Shown: positions 35,161-44,439 of the stretch, piece by piece
Layout of the letters: each line of letters begins with the position of its first letter
Position numbering within the stretch: position 1 is the stretch's first letter
The notes under the pieces: model-generated
What the model was told of the DNA's origin: nothing
What the model saw: only the letters and a program-made list of their open reading frames with translations
The model's database searches: none
Source of the DNA: Enterobacter ludwigii
Lineage (GTDB): Bacteria; Pseudomonadota; Gammaproteobacteria; Enterobacterales; Enterobacteriaceae
Direction: 5' to 3'
DNA length: 64,000 bases
Assembly: GCA_900068845.1 (NCBI GenBank)
Contig: CEFQ01000005.1
Location: forward strand, 554,475-618,474
Program-made: the position numbers and the translations under genes

Positions 35161-37749
35161 ATGAGTCACAGTCTGCGTTGGCACGCGGGCGCGCGCAGTC
35201 GCCTGCTGCTGTTTAATCTGCTGGTGATGTCAGTGACGCTGGCGGTGAGCCTGGTGGCCATTTTTGGATTTCGCCACGCAGGTCACATTCAGGAACAGGC
35301 GCAGGCACAAACGCTGGCAGACATGAACGGCAGCCTGGCGCTGTCACGTGATACCGCCAATGTGGCAATCGCGGCGGTGCGTTTATCACAGGTGGTCGGC
35401 GCGCTGGAGTATCAGAGTGAATCGGCCCGCTTGCAGCAAACGCAGCAGGAACTGCAACAGTCGCTAACCTTACTGGCTAACGCGCCGCTGGCCGCACAGC
35501 ACCCCCAGCTATTGACGCGTATTCGTGAGCGCAGCCAGATGCTGGAACAGACCATCAATCAATTGTTACGGGCCGGTCATCAGCGTCACCTGCAGCGCAA
35601 CGTAATGCTGAGCGGTTTGTGGCAATCACAGCTGTTGCTCAATCGCATTGACCTGCTGACACGCGCCGATTCCCCTTCTGCAGCGCTGCGCCAGCAAACC
35701 CACAGCTTATTCAGCGTGGCGATCCAATCCAGCGCGCCGCAGGCCGCGGTGCAGCAACTGCAAACGGTGCTGCGCCAATGGCAAGCGCTAACGCTAAGCG
35801 GCGTGCTGAACATCCAGGTGCAGCGGCTGATTGCCAGCAGCAGCAGTTTGCTGCCGGTGGCGCAACAGCTGGAGCAGAGCGATATCGCCATCGCCTACGC
35901 CACCTACCGCATTAAAGCGCTGGTGGCGATGCTCAACGACGACATCACCCATTACGTGCAGCGGGTGGCGCAGCAGAGCGATGCACGCAGCGCGGTGACC
36001 CATGAAGAACTGGATTCGATCATCGGCTTTATTGGCCTGTTTATGCTGCTGGCGCTGCTGATCACCGGTTACGCCGGTTACTACATCTACCGCAATCTGG
36101 GTTCGAGTCTGACCGCCATCGCCCACGCCATGACGCGGCTGGCGCAGGGTGAAAAGAGCGTCAATGTACCGGGTCTGGCGCGGCGCGATGAGCTGGGCGA
36201 TCTGGCGCGCGCCTTCAACGTGTTTGCCCGCAATACTGCCTCGCTGGCGCACACTTCACGCCTGCTGAAAGAGAAAAGCAACCAGCTGGAATCCACTTTC
36301 CTTGCCATGCGCGACGGCTTTGCCCTGTTTGATAACAGTGGTCAGCTGGTGGTGTGGAACGCGCAATATGCCGAGCTGCTGGGTATCGCGCCGCGCGAGT
36401 TGCATCGCGGTTTGCATTACCAACAGCTCTTAAAACGCGTCGATGTGCAACTCCACGGGTTAGCCGATGCGCAGGAAGTGCGGCTGGCAGATGGACGCAC
36501 GCTGGAGCTGCGTTTCAGCCCGGTGCCGCGCCGTGGCATGGTGAATACCGTGCTGGAACGCACCACACGCAAAGCTCTGGAAGAGGCGCTGCTGCACAGC
36601 CAGAAAATGAAAGCGGTCGGTCAGCTGACCGGCGGGCTGGCGCACGACTTCAATAATCTGCTGGCGGTGATCATTGGCAGCCTGGCGTTAACCGTCGATC
36701 AGCTGCCGCCCGGTATGCTCGCCAACCGCATCGAGCGCGCGCGTCAGGCCGCCGACCGAGCGGCGCAGCTGACGCAACGTTTGCTGGCCTTTTCCCGCAA
36801 ACAGGCGCTCTACCCGCGCGCCGTGTCGGTGGTGGAACTGGTGGATAATCTGCATTCGCTATTGCAGCATGCGCTGCTGCCCGGCCAACAACTGATAATC
36901 GATGCACAGCGCCCCGGCTGGCCAGCATGGATCGATGCCGGCCAGCTAGAGAACGCGTTGATCAATCTGGTGGTCAATGCACGCGATGCGATGGCGCAAC
37001 AGCGCGGTGAAATCCGCCTGCGCATCTGGAATCAACGCAAACAGGAAGCCGACGGCAAGCGCGATCGCGTCACGATTGAGGTCATTGATCACGGCTGCGG
37101 CATGTCGGCGGAGGTGCGCGAACAGGTGTTTGAGCCGTTCTTCACCACTAAAGCCATTGGCAGCGGCAGCGGTTTGGGCTTATCGATGGTGTATGGCTTT
37201 GTGCGCCAGTCCGGCGGCCAAATCGAGCTGGAAACCGCGCCCGGACAAGGCACCACCGTGCGGTTGCTGCTGCCGCGCGCGCCAGAAGCGGCGCAGCCGC
37301 TCAGCGTACCACCGCCGTTGCTCTCGCAGGCCAGCAACGATCGACTGGTGTTGGTGCTGGATGATGAACCGACGGTGCGGCAAACGCTGTGCGAACATCT
37401 GCACCAGCTCGGTTATCTGACGCTGGAGTGTGGCGATGGCGAAAGCGCGCTGACGCTGCTGCGCCAGACGCCGGATATCGAGCTGTTAATCAGTGACTTG
37501 ATGCTGCCCGGCGGCATTAACGGTGCGGATGTGATTCGTCAGGCGCAGGCGCAGTGGCCGCATCTGGCGACCGTGTTAATCAGCGGCCAGGATCTGCGCC
37601 AGACGCAGGTGACGCTGCCGCTGTGTGAACGGCTGGCGAAACCCTGGCATCAGGCACAGCTGGTGCAGGCGCTGGAGCGCGCCTGGCAGCGCAGCGCACG
37701 GCTTAATCGCGCGCGGCAGGCTGCCACAACGGCACCCCTTTCCCCGTGA
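35161..37749 (+). CDS. Hybrid sensor histidine kinase
   Basis: An 862-residue inner-membrane kinase. TM1 lies at ~17-40, a Gln/Leu-rich helical periplasmic sensor (TorS-like bundle) at ~45-280 and TM2 near 290-312, followed by HAMP and a PAS domain (LLKEKSNQLESTFLAMRDGFALFDNSG). HisKA follows with His495 in GGLAHDFNNLL, then HATPase (ENALINLVVNARDA, GCGM, GSGSGLGLSMVYG). The C-terminal receiver has Asp779 (LISDLMLPG) and Lys827. There is no HPt domain. The ATG is fixed by TGAGGAG 8 bases upstream. It is divergent from the sugar transporter operon and most likely partners the response regulator at 27856. Its 3' end overlaps phnE2 by 47 bases. Confidence 0.9.
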   Translation: MSHSLRWHAGARSRLLLFNLLVMSVTLAVSLVAIFGFRHAGHIQEQAQAQTLADMNGSLALSRDTANVAIAAVRLSQVVGALEYQSESARLQQTQQELQQSLTLLANAPLAAQHPQLLTRIRERSQMLEQTINQLLRAGHQRHLQRNVMLSGLWQSQLLLNRIDLLTRADSPSAALRQQTHSLFSVAIQSSAPQAAVQQLQTVLRQWQALTLSGVLNIQVQRLIASSSSLLPVAQQLEQSDIAIAYATYRIKALVAMLNDDITHYVQRVAQQSDARSAVTHEELDSIIGFIGLFMLLALLITGYAGYYIYRNLGSSLTAIAHAMTRLAQGEKSVNVPGLARRDELGDLARAFNVFARNTASLAHTSRLLKEKSNQLESTFLAMRDGFALFDNSGQLVVWNAQYAELLGIAPRELHRGLHYQQLLKRVDVQLHGLADAQEVRLADGRTLELRFSPVPRRGMVNTVLERTTRKALEEALLHSQKMKAVGQLTGGLAHDFNNLLAVIIGSLALTVDQLPPGMLANRIERARQAADRAAQLTQRLLAFSRKQALYPRAVSVVELVDNLHSLLQHALLPGQQLIIDAQRPGWPAWIDAGQLENALINLVVNARDAMAQQRGEIRLRIWNQRKQEADGKRDRVTIEVIDHGCGMSAEVREQVFEPFFTTKAIGSGSGLGLSMVYGFVRQSGGQIELETAPGQGTTVRLLLPRAPEAAQPLSVPPPLLSQASNDRLVLVLDDEPTVRQTLCEHLHQLGYLTLECGDGESALTLLRQTPDIELLISDLMLPGGINGADVIRQAQAQWPHLATVLISGQDLRQTQVTLPLCERLAKPWHQAQLVQALERAWQRSARLNRARQAATTAPLSP

Positions 37750-38587
37750 TATAACGCTTACGCAGCTTGCTGGAGATGACATCCATGATCATCACCACTG
37801 CCACCAGGATAATGGTCAAAAACATCACCACATCCCAGTTCCATAGACGCATGTTCTCGGCATAGACCAGGCCCACGCCACCCGCGCCGACGAAGCCTAA
37901 CACCGCCGCTGATCGGGTATTGGATTCAATTTGATACAGGCTGAGCGCGAGGAAAGTAGGGAACGATTGGGTAAAAATACCGTAGCGATGTTTCTGCAAG
38001 CTGTTGGCGCCCACCGCACTCAGGCCGCGACCTGGCGAACGCTCTACCGCTTCATGCCCTTCGGCATACAGTTTGCCGAGCAAACCGACATCCTGCATCA
38101 CAATCGCCAGCACCCCCGCCAGCGGCCCCATGCCAACGGCACGCACGAAGATCAGACCCCAAATCGCCATGTCGATGCCGCGCAGGACATCAAGCACACG
38201 GCGCACCACCAGCGAAATCGGACGCGTTAGCGCATCGTGCATCACGTTGCGCGCTGCCAGGAACGAGACCGGCAGCGCGATCAGCGAAGCGGTCAGCGTG
38301 CCAGAGAACACAATCGCCAACGTAATACCGATCTGCGTGAAGTAGTAGCCAAACGGCCAGTTGAGGAAATCCTGCCAGACAAACATACGCAGGAAATAGC
38401 GGCTGAGTTGCTGGCAGCCAACTAGAAAACGGCTCCACTCAATGCCAAAGAATTCGAAAAAGAACAGGTAATAGAGCGCGATGGCCAGCGCCACCAACGC
38501 GACGCGGCGCAGATAGCGGTGCTGCGCGGCAAACAGCGCGGCATGTTCCTGCTTGAGTTTGGCGACATCCGGCGCTAAGGCAATCAT
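37703..38587 (-). CDS. phnE: Phosphonate ABC transporter permease PhnE (second copy)
   Basis: A 294-residue permease, the second of two PhnE-like proteins in the operon. Its marks are an N-terminal helix, FGYYFTQIGITLAIVFSGTLTASLIALPVSFLAARN, and the EAA-type loop YAEGHEAVERSPGRGLSAVGANSLQKHRYGIFTQSFP. Its start overlaps the end of the first phnE (ATGA). It likely forms a heterodimer with PhnE1 in the membrane. It ends the phnC-D-E1-E2 operon and overlaps the convergent kinase gene by 47 bases. Confidence 0.9.
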   Translation of the reverse strand: MIALAPDVAKLKQEHAALFAAQHRYLRRVALVALAIALYYLFFFEFFGIEWSRFLVGCQQLSRYFLRMFVWQDFLNWPFGYYFTQIGITLAIVFSGTLTASLIALPVSFLAARNVMHDALTRPISLVVRRVLDVLRGIDMAIWGLIFVRAVGMGPLAGVLAIVMQDVGLLGKLYAEGHEAVERSPGRGLSAVGANSLQKHRYGIFTQSFPTFLALSLYQIESNTRSAAVLGFVGAGGVGLVYAENMRLWNWDVVMFLTIILVAVVMIMDVISSKLRKRYITGKGVPLWQPAARD

Positions 38588-39447
38588 GGTACGTCTCCTT
38601 CTACCACGCGGCGGCGCAGCCAGCCGGACAGCGTATCCAGCAGCGACACCACCACGATAATCAGCAACAGCGTGATGCTGACCTGATCGTAACGGTCAAG
38701 TTTGATATTGGTCATCAGCTCCTGGCCAATGCCGCCCGCGCCGACCAAACCGAGAATGGTTGAGGAGCGGAAGTTGACTTCCAGACGCATAAAGCTGTAG
38801 GAGAGAAACGTCGGTTTAACCTGCGGCCAAAACGCAAAACACATGCGCTGCAGTTTGCTGGCACCGCACGCCGCAAGGCCGCGCACCGGTTTATCCGAGG
38901 CACTTTCAATCGCTTCGTACAACAGTTTGGTCAGGCTGCCGACGGTGTGCAGCGCCAGCGCGAGGAAACCGGGAATGGCACCAATGCCAAACGCCATCAC
39001 GAACATCACCGCCCACGCCAGCTCCGGCATGGTACGCAGGAAGGCGACGAAAGCACGAATCGCCATGCGCAGGCTGCGCGGCGTTTGGGTGTTATCCGCG
39101 GCGAAGAAGGCCAGCACACCGGCAACGGCCACCGCCACGATGGTGGACGACAGCGCCAGCTGCAAGGTTTCCCAGATCAGCGGCAGCTGGAAGTGCAGCC
39201 GATAGCCCCAATAAGCCAGCGAGCCTTCGGTTTTGCCGTCGGCAAACAGCAGTGACAGATGCAACACCGGCATCGTTTCGCCGATGTAGTCAAAAAAGTG
39301 TGGCAGCGACTGCCAGACGGTGAGCAGATTAAATTCCGCCATCTTGCCCGCGGCCAGATAGAGCGCCAGCAACAGCAGCGACCACAGCAGCGAGTCGCGC
39401 TTTTGCTGGCGGCGGATGCGTTGGTAATAGTGTTCGAAATCGGTCAA
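38584..39447 (-). CDS. phnE: Phosphonate ABC transporter permease PhnE (first copy)
   Basis: A 287-residue permease. LIWETLQLALSSTIVAVAVAGVLAFFAADNT and the EAA-type loop YEAIESASDKPVRGLAACGASKLQRMCFAFWPQ are PhnE features. The start is probably a TTG at 39447 preceded by AGGA, giving MTDFEHYYQRIRRQQKR. The ORF can be extended to 39660, but the extension reads through the 126-bp repeat and has no family match. It is separated from phnD by 213 bases filled by that repeat. Confidence 0.88.
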   Translation of the reverse strand: MTDFEHYYQRIRRQQKRDSLLWSLLLLALYLAAGKMAEFNLLTVWQSLPHFFDYIGETMPVLHLSLLFADGKTEGSLAYWGYRLHFQLPLIWETLQLALSSTIVAVAVAGVLAFFAADNTQTPRSLRMAIRAFVAFLRTMPELAWAVMFVMAFGIGAIPGFLALALHTVGSLTKLLYEAIESASDKPVRGLAACGASKLQRMCFAFWPQVKPTFLSYSFMRLEVNFRSSTILGLVGAGGIGQELMTNIKLDRYDQVSITLLLIIVVVSLLDTLSGWLRRRVVEGDVP

Positions 39448-39519
39448 GAGGGAGATTCCTGTTGGTTGGGTTGGTTTATTGGAGGGTGCTCGCTGGTGAG
39501 TGCTCACTGGTGAGTGCTC

Positions 39520-39645
39520 GCTGTCCCCCTCCTCGGTCCTCCCCCACAAGTGGGGGAGGAAGATGGTGCAAAATGCAGCTCTGAAGTCGCATGTGGCAGC
39601 ATCTCCTTCCCCCACTTGTGGGGGAAGGCCGGGATGGGGGACAGC
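39520..39645. repeat. GC-rich inverted-repeat element, copy 2
   Basis: The second copy of the element at 32373-32503, with GCTGTCCCCC...GGGGGACAGC ends and the same two internal stems. The outer flanks extend the inverted repeat (GGAGGGTGCTCGCTG against CAGCAAGCACCCTCC), and the left flank contains three short GTGAGTGCTC-like repeats. It lies between phnD and phnE1. Confidence 0.85.
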
Positions 39646-39660
39646 AAGCACCCTCCACAA

Positions 39661-40587
39661 TTAACCGCGCGACCCCTTCATCAAATCACGCTTCATATCG
39701 ATGATATTTTGGTAATCCGCCACGGTTGCCGGGCCGATGTGCTGGGCGCCGCCCACCGCTTTAACAAAGCAGCCGTGATCTTCTTTATCCAGCTTCTTGA
39801 TGGTGGCTACCACTTTCGCTTTGAAATCGGCGGGCAAGTTATTGCTCACCAGAATCGGGCCATTTGGGATCAGCGGCGACTGCCAGATGATGCGGATCTG
39901 CTTCATCAGGTCGGGATGATCCATCCGAATCAAACGACCAAAGGCCCCCGAGGTATAACCGGTTTCGCGGTCGCCAATCAGTGACGTCCAGGTCACTGCG
40001 CCGTCGAATTGGCCGTTCAGCACGCCGAGGATGTCCTGCTCGTGGCCGCCGGAGAAGGTCACGCTGGAGAAGGTGTTGTTGTACTTATCATCAACCGTGC
40101 CACCAAACTCTTTCTTGAACGCCTGGTTAGGCATCAGGAAGCCCGAGGTTGAATCCGGATCGGCCATGCCAAACGATTTGCCTTTCAGGTCTTCCAGCTT
40201 TTTGTACGGGCTGTCGGCTTTGACGATCACCACCGAGTGATAACCCTGTGAACCGTCTTTGTCATCCACCACGATGCCCACCACATCCACCGCTTTCGGG
40301 TTCTGCAGGTAAACCGATGCATACGATGCCGGTGACATGCTCAGCACCAGATCGATTTTGTTACCCAGCAAGCCCTGAATCACGCCGGAATAGTCAGACG
40401 AATTGCGCAGTTTGGTATCCACCTGCAATTCTTTGTCGAAGAAATCTTTCACGCACTGGTTATCACCAATCTGCTGCGTGGCGTTCTGGCCGCCGAGAAT
40501 ACCGAGATTCAGTTGTTTGGGTGCTTCCGCTGCGTTAACGCCAAAAGCCATCGCAATAGTCAGTAAAGCTAAAGAAGTCAGTTTCAT
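39661..40587 (-). CDS. phnD: Phosphonate ABC transporter substrate-binding protein PhnD
   Basis: A 308-residue periplasmic binding protein. The signal peptide MKLTSLALLTIAMAFGVNA precedes AEAPKQLNLGILGGQNATQQIGDNQC. The PhnD-type core includes ADSPYKKLEDLKGKSFGMADPDSTSGFLMPNQAF and VTFSGGHEQDILGVLNGQFDGAVTW. It binds phosphonates such as 2-aminoethylphosphonate for PhnCE. It is shorter than E. coli PhnD (338), as I recall. It is the second gene behind the phnC promoter, 26 bases after phnC. Confidence 0.92.
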   Translation of the reverse strand: MKLTSLALLTIAMAFGVNAAEAPKQLNLGILGGQNATQQIGDNQCVKDFFDKELQVDTKLRNSSDYSGVIQGLLGNKIDLVLSMSPASYASVYLQNPKAVDVVGIVVDDKDGSQGYHSVVIVKADSPYKKLEDLKGKSFGMADPDSTSGFLMPNQAFKKEFGGTVDDKYNNTFSSVTFSGGHEQDILGVLNGQFDGAVTWTSLIGDRETGYTSGAFGRLIRMDHPDLMKQIRIIWQSPLIPNGPILVSNNLPADFKAKVVATIKKLDKEDHGCFVKAVGGAQHIGPATVADYQNIIDMKRDLMKGSRG

Positions 40588-40613
40588 TGGTGGTTGTTCT
40601 CTTGCCGTGGGAG

Positions 40614-41444
40614 TTAGTGGAGCTGGTTAATTTCGTCGCCGTACAGCTCATGCATCAGGCCGTCGGTCAACTGGGAAGGATGTCCATCAAACAGCACTTT
40701 GCCGCGCTGAATGCCGATAACGCGCGTGCAGTAGCTTTTTACCAATTCTATCGAGTGGAGATTCACCATCACGCTGATGCCCTGCTCGCTCACCTGGCGC
40801 AGCACATCCATGATGCGCTTGGTATTTTTCGGATCGAGTGACGCCACCGGCTCATCCGCCAGCAGAATGCGCGGGTTCTGCATCAGCGCCCGGCAGATCG
40901 CTACGCGCTGCATCTGGCCGCCGGAGAGGTTTTCCGCACGCTGCAGCGCCTGCGGCAGCATGTTCATCCACTGCAGCAGTTCGATGGCGCGAGCGCGATC
41001 GGTTTCGGAAAATACTTTGAAGAACGATTTCAGCGTGGAGGTCTGGCTTAAACGCCCGAGCAGCACGTTGGTCAGCACATCGAGGCGCGGTACCAGACAG
41101 AAGTCCTGGAAGATCATGCCGCATTCGCTGCGCCATTCGCGCATCTGGCGACTATTGAGCGTGACCACATCGCGATCCACTTCGCCGTGGCGATTGCTGA
41201 GAATCGCACCCTGCGACGCGCTGATGGTGCCGTTGAGCATATGTAACAGTGTCGATTTGCCTGCGCCTGAGCGGCCAATCACCGCGACCAGCTCGCCCGC
41301 ATGCAGATCGAAGCTGACGTTATCCAGCACCTGGTTGGCGCCATACGCTTTGCACAATCCCTGCACCGACAGCACCTTATTGCCCTGCCCGATAATCGGC
41401 GGGAATGGATTGTCGACGACGGTTTTCAGTAATGCCTGTGCCAT
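40614..41444 (-). CDS. phnC: Phosphonate ABC transporter ATPase PhnC
   Basis: A 276-residue ATPase: Walker [10 protein letters not shown], PhnC-type [22 protein letters not shown], signature [15 protein letters not shown], Walker [24 protein letters not shown] and H-loop [17 protein letters not shown] lies 6 bases before the ATG at 41444; the frame open to 41456 is not needed. It is the first gene of phnCDE1E2 and is preceded by a four-unit Pho box. Confidence 0.93.
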   Translation of the reverse strand: MAQALLKTVVDNPFPPIIGQGNKVLSVQGLCKAYGANQVLDNVSFDLHAGELVAVIGRSGAGKSTLLHMLNGTISASQGAILSNRHGEVDRDVVTLNSRQMREWRSECGMIFQDFCLVPRLDVLTNVLLGRLSQTSTLKSFFKVFSETDRARAIELLQWMNMLPQALQRAENLSGGQMQRVAICRALMQNPRILLADEPVASLDPKNTKRIMDVLRQVSEQGISVMVNLHSIELVKSYCTRVIGIQRGKVLFDGHPSQLTDGLMHELYGDEINQLH

Positions 41445-41480
41445 GATGCACTCCATCTCTTCTGAGCTGTTGATTGCACG

Positions 41481-41538
41481 CTATTACGGGGAAAGCGGAT
41501 GAAAGCTTGATGACAGTAAAATGATTAAACGGTGACAG
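41481..41538 (-). promoter_or_regulatory. PhoB-controlled promoter of phnC
   Basis: Read leftward, four 7-mers follow at exact 11-bp spacing: CTGTCAC (41532-41538), TAATCAT (41521-41527), CTGTCAT (41510-41516) and CTTTCAT (41499-41505). Three fit the Pho-box half-site CTGTCAT. TAATAG (41481-41486) lies 12 bases after the last one, where the -10 of PhoB-activated promoters is found. This is two tandem Pho boxes. Confidence 0.88.
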
Positions 41539-41586
41539 CGCGTTTTCCCGTCACAGCGTGGCGATCGGCTCCGCACCCATCCGGGC

Positions 41587-41940
41587 ATTGCGCAATAAAT
41601 TGCGCCGCTACGGATGGTGCGAATGGTGTGAATGGTGTGAATGGTGTGAATGGTGTGAATGGTGTGAATGGGACATATAAAACGTACCCTCCAAACATTG
41701 CGCAATAAATTGCGCCGCTACGGATGGTGCGAATGGTATGAACGGGACACATAAAACGCACCCTCCAAACATTGCGCAATAAATTGCGCCGCTACGGATG
41801 GTGCGAATGGTATGAACGGGACATATAAAACGTACCCTCCAAACATTGCGCAATAAATTGCGCCGCTACGGATGGTGCGAATGGTGTGAATGGGACATAT
41901 AAAACGCACGTATCCGTAGCGGCGCGATTTATCGCGCACC
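41587..41940. repeat. 74-bp REP tandem array between phnN and phnC
   Basis: Four REPs (ATTGCGCAATAAATTGCG..., starting 41587, 41697, 41771, 41845) are spaced 110, 74 and 74 bases apart, and a facing REP closes the array at 41914-41938. The first spacer is enlarged by a 9-bp microsatellite, GGTGTGAAT, repeated about five times (41624-41668). Open frames here are repeat artefacts. The array stands between the phnN stop and the Pho box. Confidence 0.9.
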
Positions 41941-42462
41941 CAGCAAACGTCGCAGCTGGTCTAGCGTATCGCGCAACGCGCCATCGTTGTTCAGCGCATA
42001 GCAGTGCGCCGGCAACGGTTCAGCCGCTCGCGCTAGCCGTTTCTCGATCTCCGCTTCAGACTCCCGCCCGCGCTGCCGCAATCGCGTCTCCAGCACCGCT
42101 GGCGACACCTGCAACACCAGCGGCAGCAGCTGCGCGCCGTAATGCCGCTGCACAATCGGCAGATGCAGGCGCGAACCGTTAACCAGTACGTTAAGTCCGC
42201 GCGCCAGCCACAAATCGATCTCCTCGCCCAGCGCATAATGCAGTCCGTGCGCCTGCCAGCTCACGGCGAACAAACCGAGCGACTGGCGCCGGCGGAATTC
42301 GGTTTCGCTCAACGCCACATGGTTCTCACCGCCGGCATCGGCGGCGCGCGTGATGTAACGATGGGCGATCAGCAAATTCTCCGGCGGCGCTTCACGCAGC
42401 GCGTTCAGCAGGCTGTCTTTACCCGCGCCCGAAGGCCCGGTTAGCCAGATGAGGCGCGCCAT
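41929..42462 (-). CDS. phnN: Ribose 1,5-bisphosphokinase PhnN
   Basis: A 177-residue P-loop kinase (guanylate-kinase-like) with Walker A TGPSGAGKDSLL at the N-terminus. It converts ribose 1,5-bisphosphate to PRPP, the last step of the C-P lyase route. HRYITR and NVLVNGSRLHLP are typical. The start overlaps the phnM stop by one base (TGATG). The stop codon TAA lies inside a REP (GCGCGATAAATCGC), so the last two or three codons come from the repeat. E. coli PhnN is slightly longer (185 as I recall). Confidence 0.92.
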   Translation of the reverse strand: MARLIWLTGPSGAGKDSLLNALREAPPENLLIAHRYITRAADAGGENHVALSETEFRRRQSLGLFAVSWQAHGLHYALGEEIDLWLARGLNVLVNGSRLHLPIVQRHYGAQLLPLVLQVSPAVLETRLRQRGRESEAEIEKRLARAAEPLPAHCYALNNDGALRDTLDQLRRLLGAR

Positions 42463-43598
42463 CAGAACACCAACTTGCCTTGCGACCAGACGTGACGAAT
42501 GTGCGCATGACCGTGATCGGTATGCACCAGCACTAAATCGGCGCGCAGCCCTTCGGCGATGCGGCCGCGATCGTGCAGGCCAATTGCCTGCGCCGGGTTG
42601 CGCGTCACCAGCGCGGCAGCCTGCGGTAACGTCATCGTATTGCGTTCATCGGCAACCAGGCGGAACACCGCGTCGAGCAAGCTGGCGGGATAATAGTCGG
42701 AGGAGAGAATATCCAGCAGGCCGTGGCTGGCGAGATCCGCCGCCGCCACGTTGCCGGAGTGCGAACCACCGCGCACGATGTTGGGCGCGCCCATCAGCAC
42801 CTGCATGCCGCAGTCGCGAGACGCGCGTGCCGCTTCCAGCGTGGTCGGGAATTCGGCAATGGCGCTGCCGACGTCATGTGACTCGGCAACGTGCGCTGCC
42901 GTAGCGTCATCGTGGCTGGCCAGCGGGATGCCGCGCGACCGGCACAAACTGGCGATGGCGTTGCGGTTGGGCGTGGAGAACTCGGCAGCCAGCGCCCGTT
43001 GCTCACGCTCAAACTGATCCATCTGCGCGTCATTGAGCTGATATTTGCCCTGATAATAGGTGCGATACATCTCCAGCGAGGCGTACTGACGCTGACCCGG
43101 CGAGTGATCCATCAGCGACACCAGCGACAGCTCCGGTGTGTTCATTAGCGCTTCAAACAGCGGCAACGTGGTGTTGTGCGGCAGCTCGCAGCGCAGATGC
43201 AAATGGTGATCGGCGCGGTTAGTGCCTTTGCGATTGCTGTCCTGAATCGCATCAATCATTTTGGTGAGATTATCCAGGCGATGACCGCCGTCGCGCACGT
43301 CACCGACGCCAATCGCATCCAGCACCGTGGTAATGCCGCTGGCGACCATCAGCGCATCGTGGCTGCTCATCGCCGAGTGCGCGGGCCAATCAACTTTGGG
43401 GCGTGGCGTAAAGAACTTGTCGAGGTTATCAGTGTGCAGCTCCACCAAACCCGGCAGCAGGAAGGCGTTTTCGCCATCCAGCGCGCCCGGCAAGTGGCTG
43501 ACGCTGTCACTGAAGCTGGCGATGCGCCCGTCGCGGATTTCCAGTGAACCCGCTACCACGGCCTGCTCAAGCACCAACCGGACATTATTAATGATCAT
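42462..43598 (-). CDS. phnM: PhnM, alpha-D-ribose 1-methylphosphonate 5-triphosphate diphosphatase
   Basis: A 378-residue amidohydrolase-fold enzyme that removes pyrophosphate from the phosphonate ribosyl triphosphate. Metal motifs: [46 protein letters not shown], and [10 protein letters not shown]. These match PhnM. The start overlaps phnL's stop (ATGA). It lies in the block phnLMN downstream of phnK. Confidence 0.94.
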   Translation of the reverse strand: MIINNVRLVLEQAVVAGSLEIRDGRIASFSDSVSHLPGALDGENAFLLPGLVELHTDNLDKFFTPRPKVDWPAHSAMSSHDALMVASGITTVLDAIGVGDVRDGGHRLDNLTKMIDAIQDSNRKGTNRADHHLHLRCELPHNTTLPLFEALMNTPELSLVSLMDHSPGQRQYASLEMYRTYYQGKYQLNDAQMDQFEREQRALAAEFSTPNRNAIASLCRSRGIPLASHDDATAAHVAESHDVGSAIAEFPTTLEAARASRDCGMQVLMGAPNIVRGGSHSGNVAAADLASHGLLDILSSDYYPASLLDAVFRLVADERNTMTLPQAAALVTRNPAQAIGLHDRGRIAEGLRADLVLVHTDHGHAHIRHVWSQGKLVF

Positions 43599-44299
43599 GC
43601 TTCTGCTCCTGGTTTCATTGGCTGCATGACGTGCAGGCGATCGGCCACGCGTTCGCGCACCGCTTCGTCATGGAAAATACCGACAATGGCGGCCCCACGG
43701 GCGCGTGCCTGTTCAATCAATTCCACCACCGCAGCGCTGTTGGCGCTGTCGAGCGAAGCGGTCGGCTCATCCAGCAGCAGCACCGGATAGTCGGCAATAA
43801 AGCCGCGTGCGATGTTGACGCGCTGCTGCTCACCGCCGGAAAAAGTGGACGGCGCCAGCGACCATAAACGCTCCGGCACGTTGAGGCGCGTCAGCAGCTC
43901 TTTGGCGCGCTTCTCACAGAAGGCACGCTCGGTGCCGCGTTCGAGCAGCGGCTGCATGACGATCTCCAGCGTCGGCACGCGGGGAATGACGCGCAAAAAT
44001 TGGCTGACCCAACCGACGGTATGGCAGCGAATTGCCAGAATCTGGCGGGCGGTCGCGTTGGCCATATCGATCCATTCACCCTGATGTTGCAGCCAGATGT
44101 GACCGCTGTTGGCCTGATAATTGCCGTACAGCGCGCGCAGCAGCGTGGATTTTCCACTGCCGGAACGGCCATGCAGCACTACACATTCGCCGCCGCTCAC
44201 TTCGAGATTGGCATCCTGCAACACCGGCAGCGCGGCGCTGTTCTGGTTGTGCAGTACAAAGGTTTTGCTCAGATGCTCTACGCGCAATAAAGGTTGCAT
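43595..44299 (-). CDS. phnL: C-P lyase subunit PhnL (ABC-type ATPase)
   Basis: A 234-residue ABC-type protein without a membrane partner. Walker [12 protein letters not shown], signature [14 protein letters not shown], Walker [20 protein letters not shown] and H-loop FHDEAV. In E. coli PhnL is needed with PhnGHI to join the phosphonate to ATP and binds the C-P lyase core with PhnK. It is separated from phnK by 140 bases that contain a REP pair, an interruption absent from the compact E. coli operon. Confidence 0.93.
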   Translation of the reverse strand: MQPLLRVEHLSKTFVLHNQNSAALPVLQDANLEVSGGECVVLHGRSGSGKSTLLRALYGNYQANSGHIWLQHQGEWIDMANATARQILAIRCHTVGWVSQFLRVIPRVPTLEIVMQPLLERGTERAFCEKRAKELLTRLNVPERLWSLAPSTFSGGEQQRVNIARGFIADYPVLLLDEPTASLDSANSAAVVELIEQARARGAAIVGIFHDEAVRERVADRLHVMQPMKPGAEA

Positions 44300-44339
44300 G
44301 TTGATGTCCTGATGAATTCATCCAAAAGGCAGCACGAAA

Positions 44340-44415
44340 CCGTAGCGGCGCGATTTATCGCGCGTTGTTGCGGCACGGTGTTCGCATTTGCGCAATAAAT
44401 TGCGCCGCTACGGAA
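44340..44415. repeat. REP pair (BIME) between phnK and phnL
   Basis: GTAGCGGCGCGATTTATCGCGC (left, read +) faces GCGCAATAAATTGCGCCGCTAC (right), separated by about 30 bases. It lies in the otherwise tightly packed phn operon and can form an extended stem in the mRNA. Confidence 0.88.
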
Positions 44416-44439
44416 TGTGTATGTCAGCATCGGTGCTGG

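Noticed and set aside
39448..39660. N-terminal extension of the first PhnE
   Set aside because: It translates the 126-bp inverted repeat; the PhnE similarity starts after it.
41484..41939. Overlapping ORFs with (HTI)n and (HHS)n repeats on the minus strand
   Set aside because: They are translations of the 9-bp microsatellite and REP array in several frames, with no ribosome site and no independent similarity.
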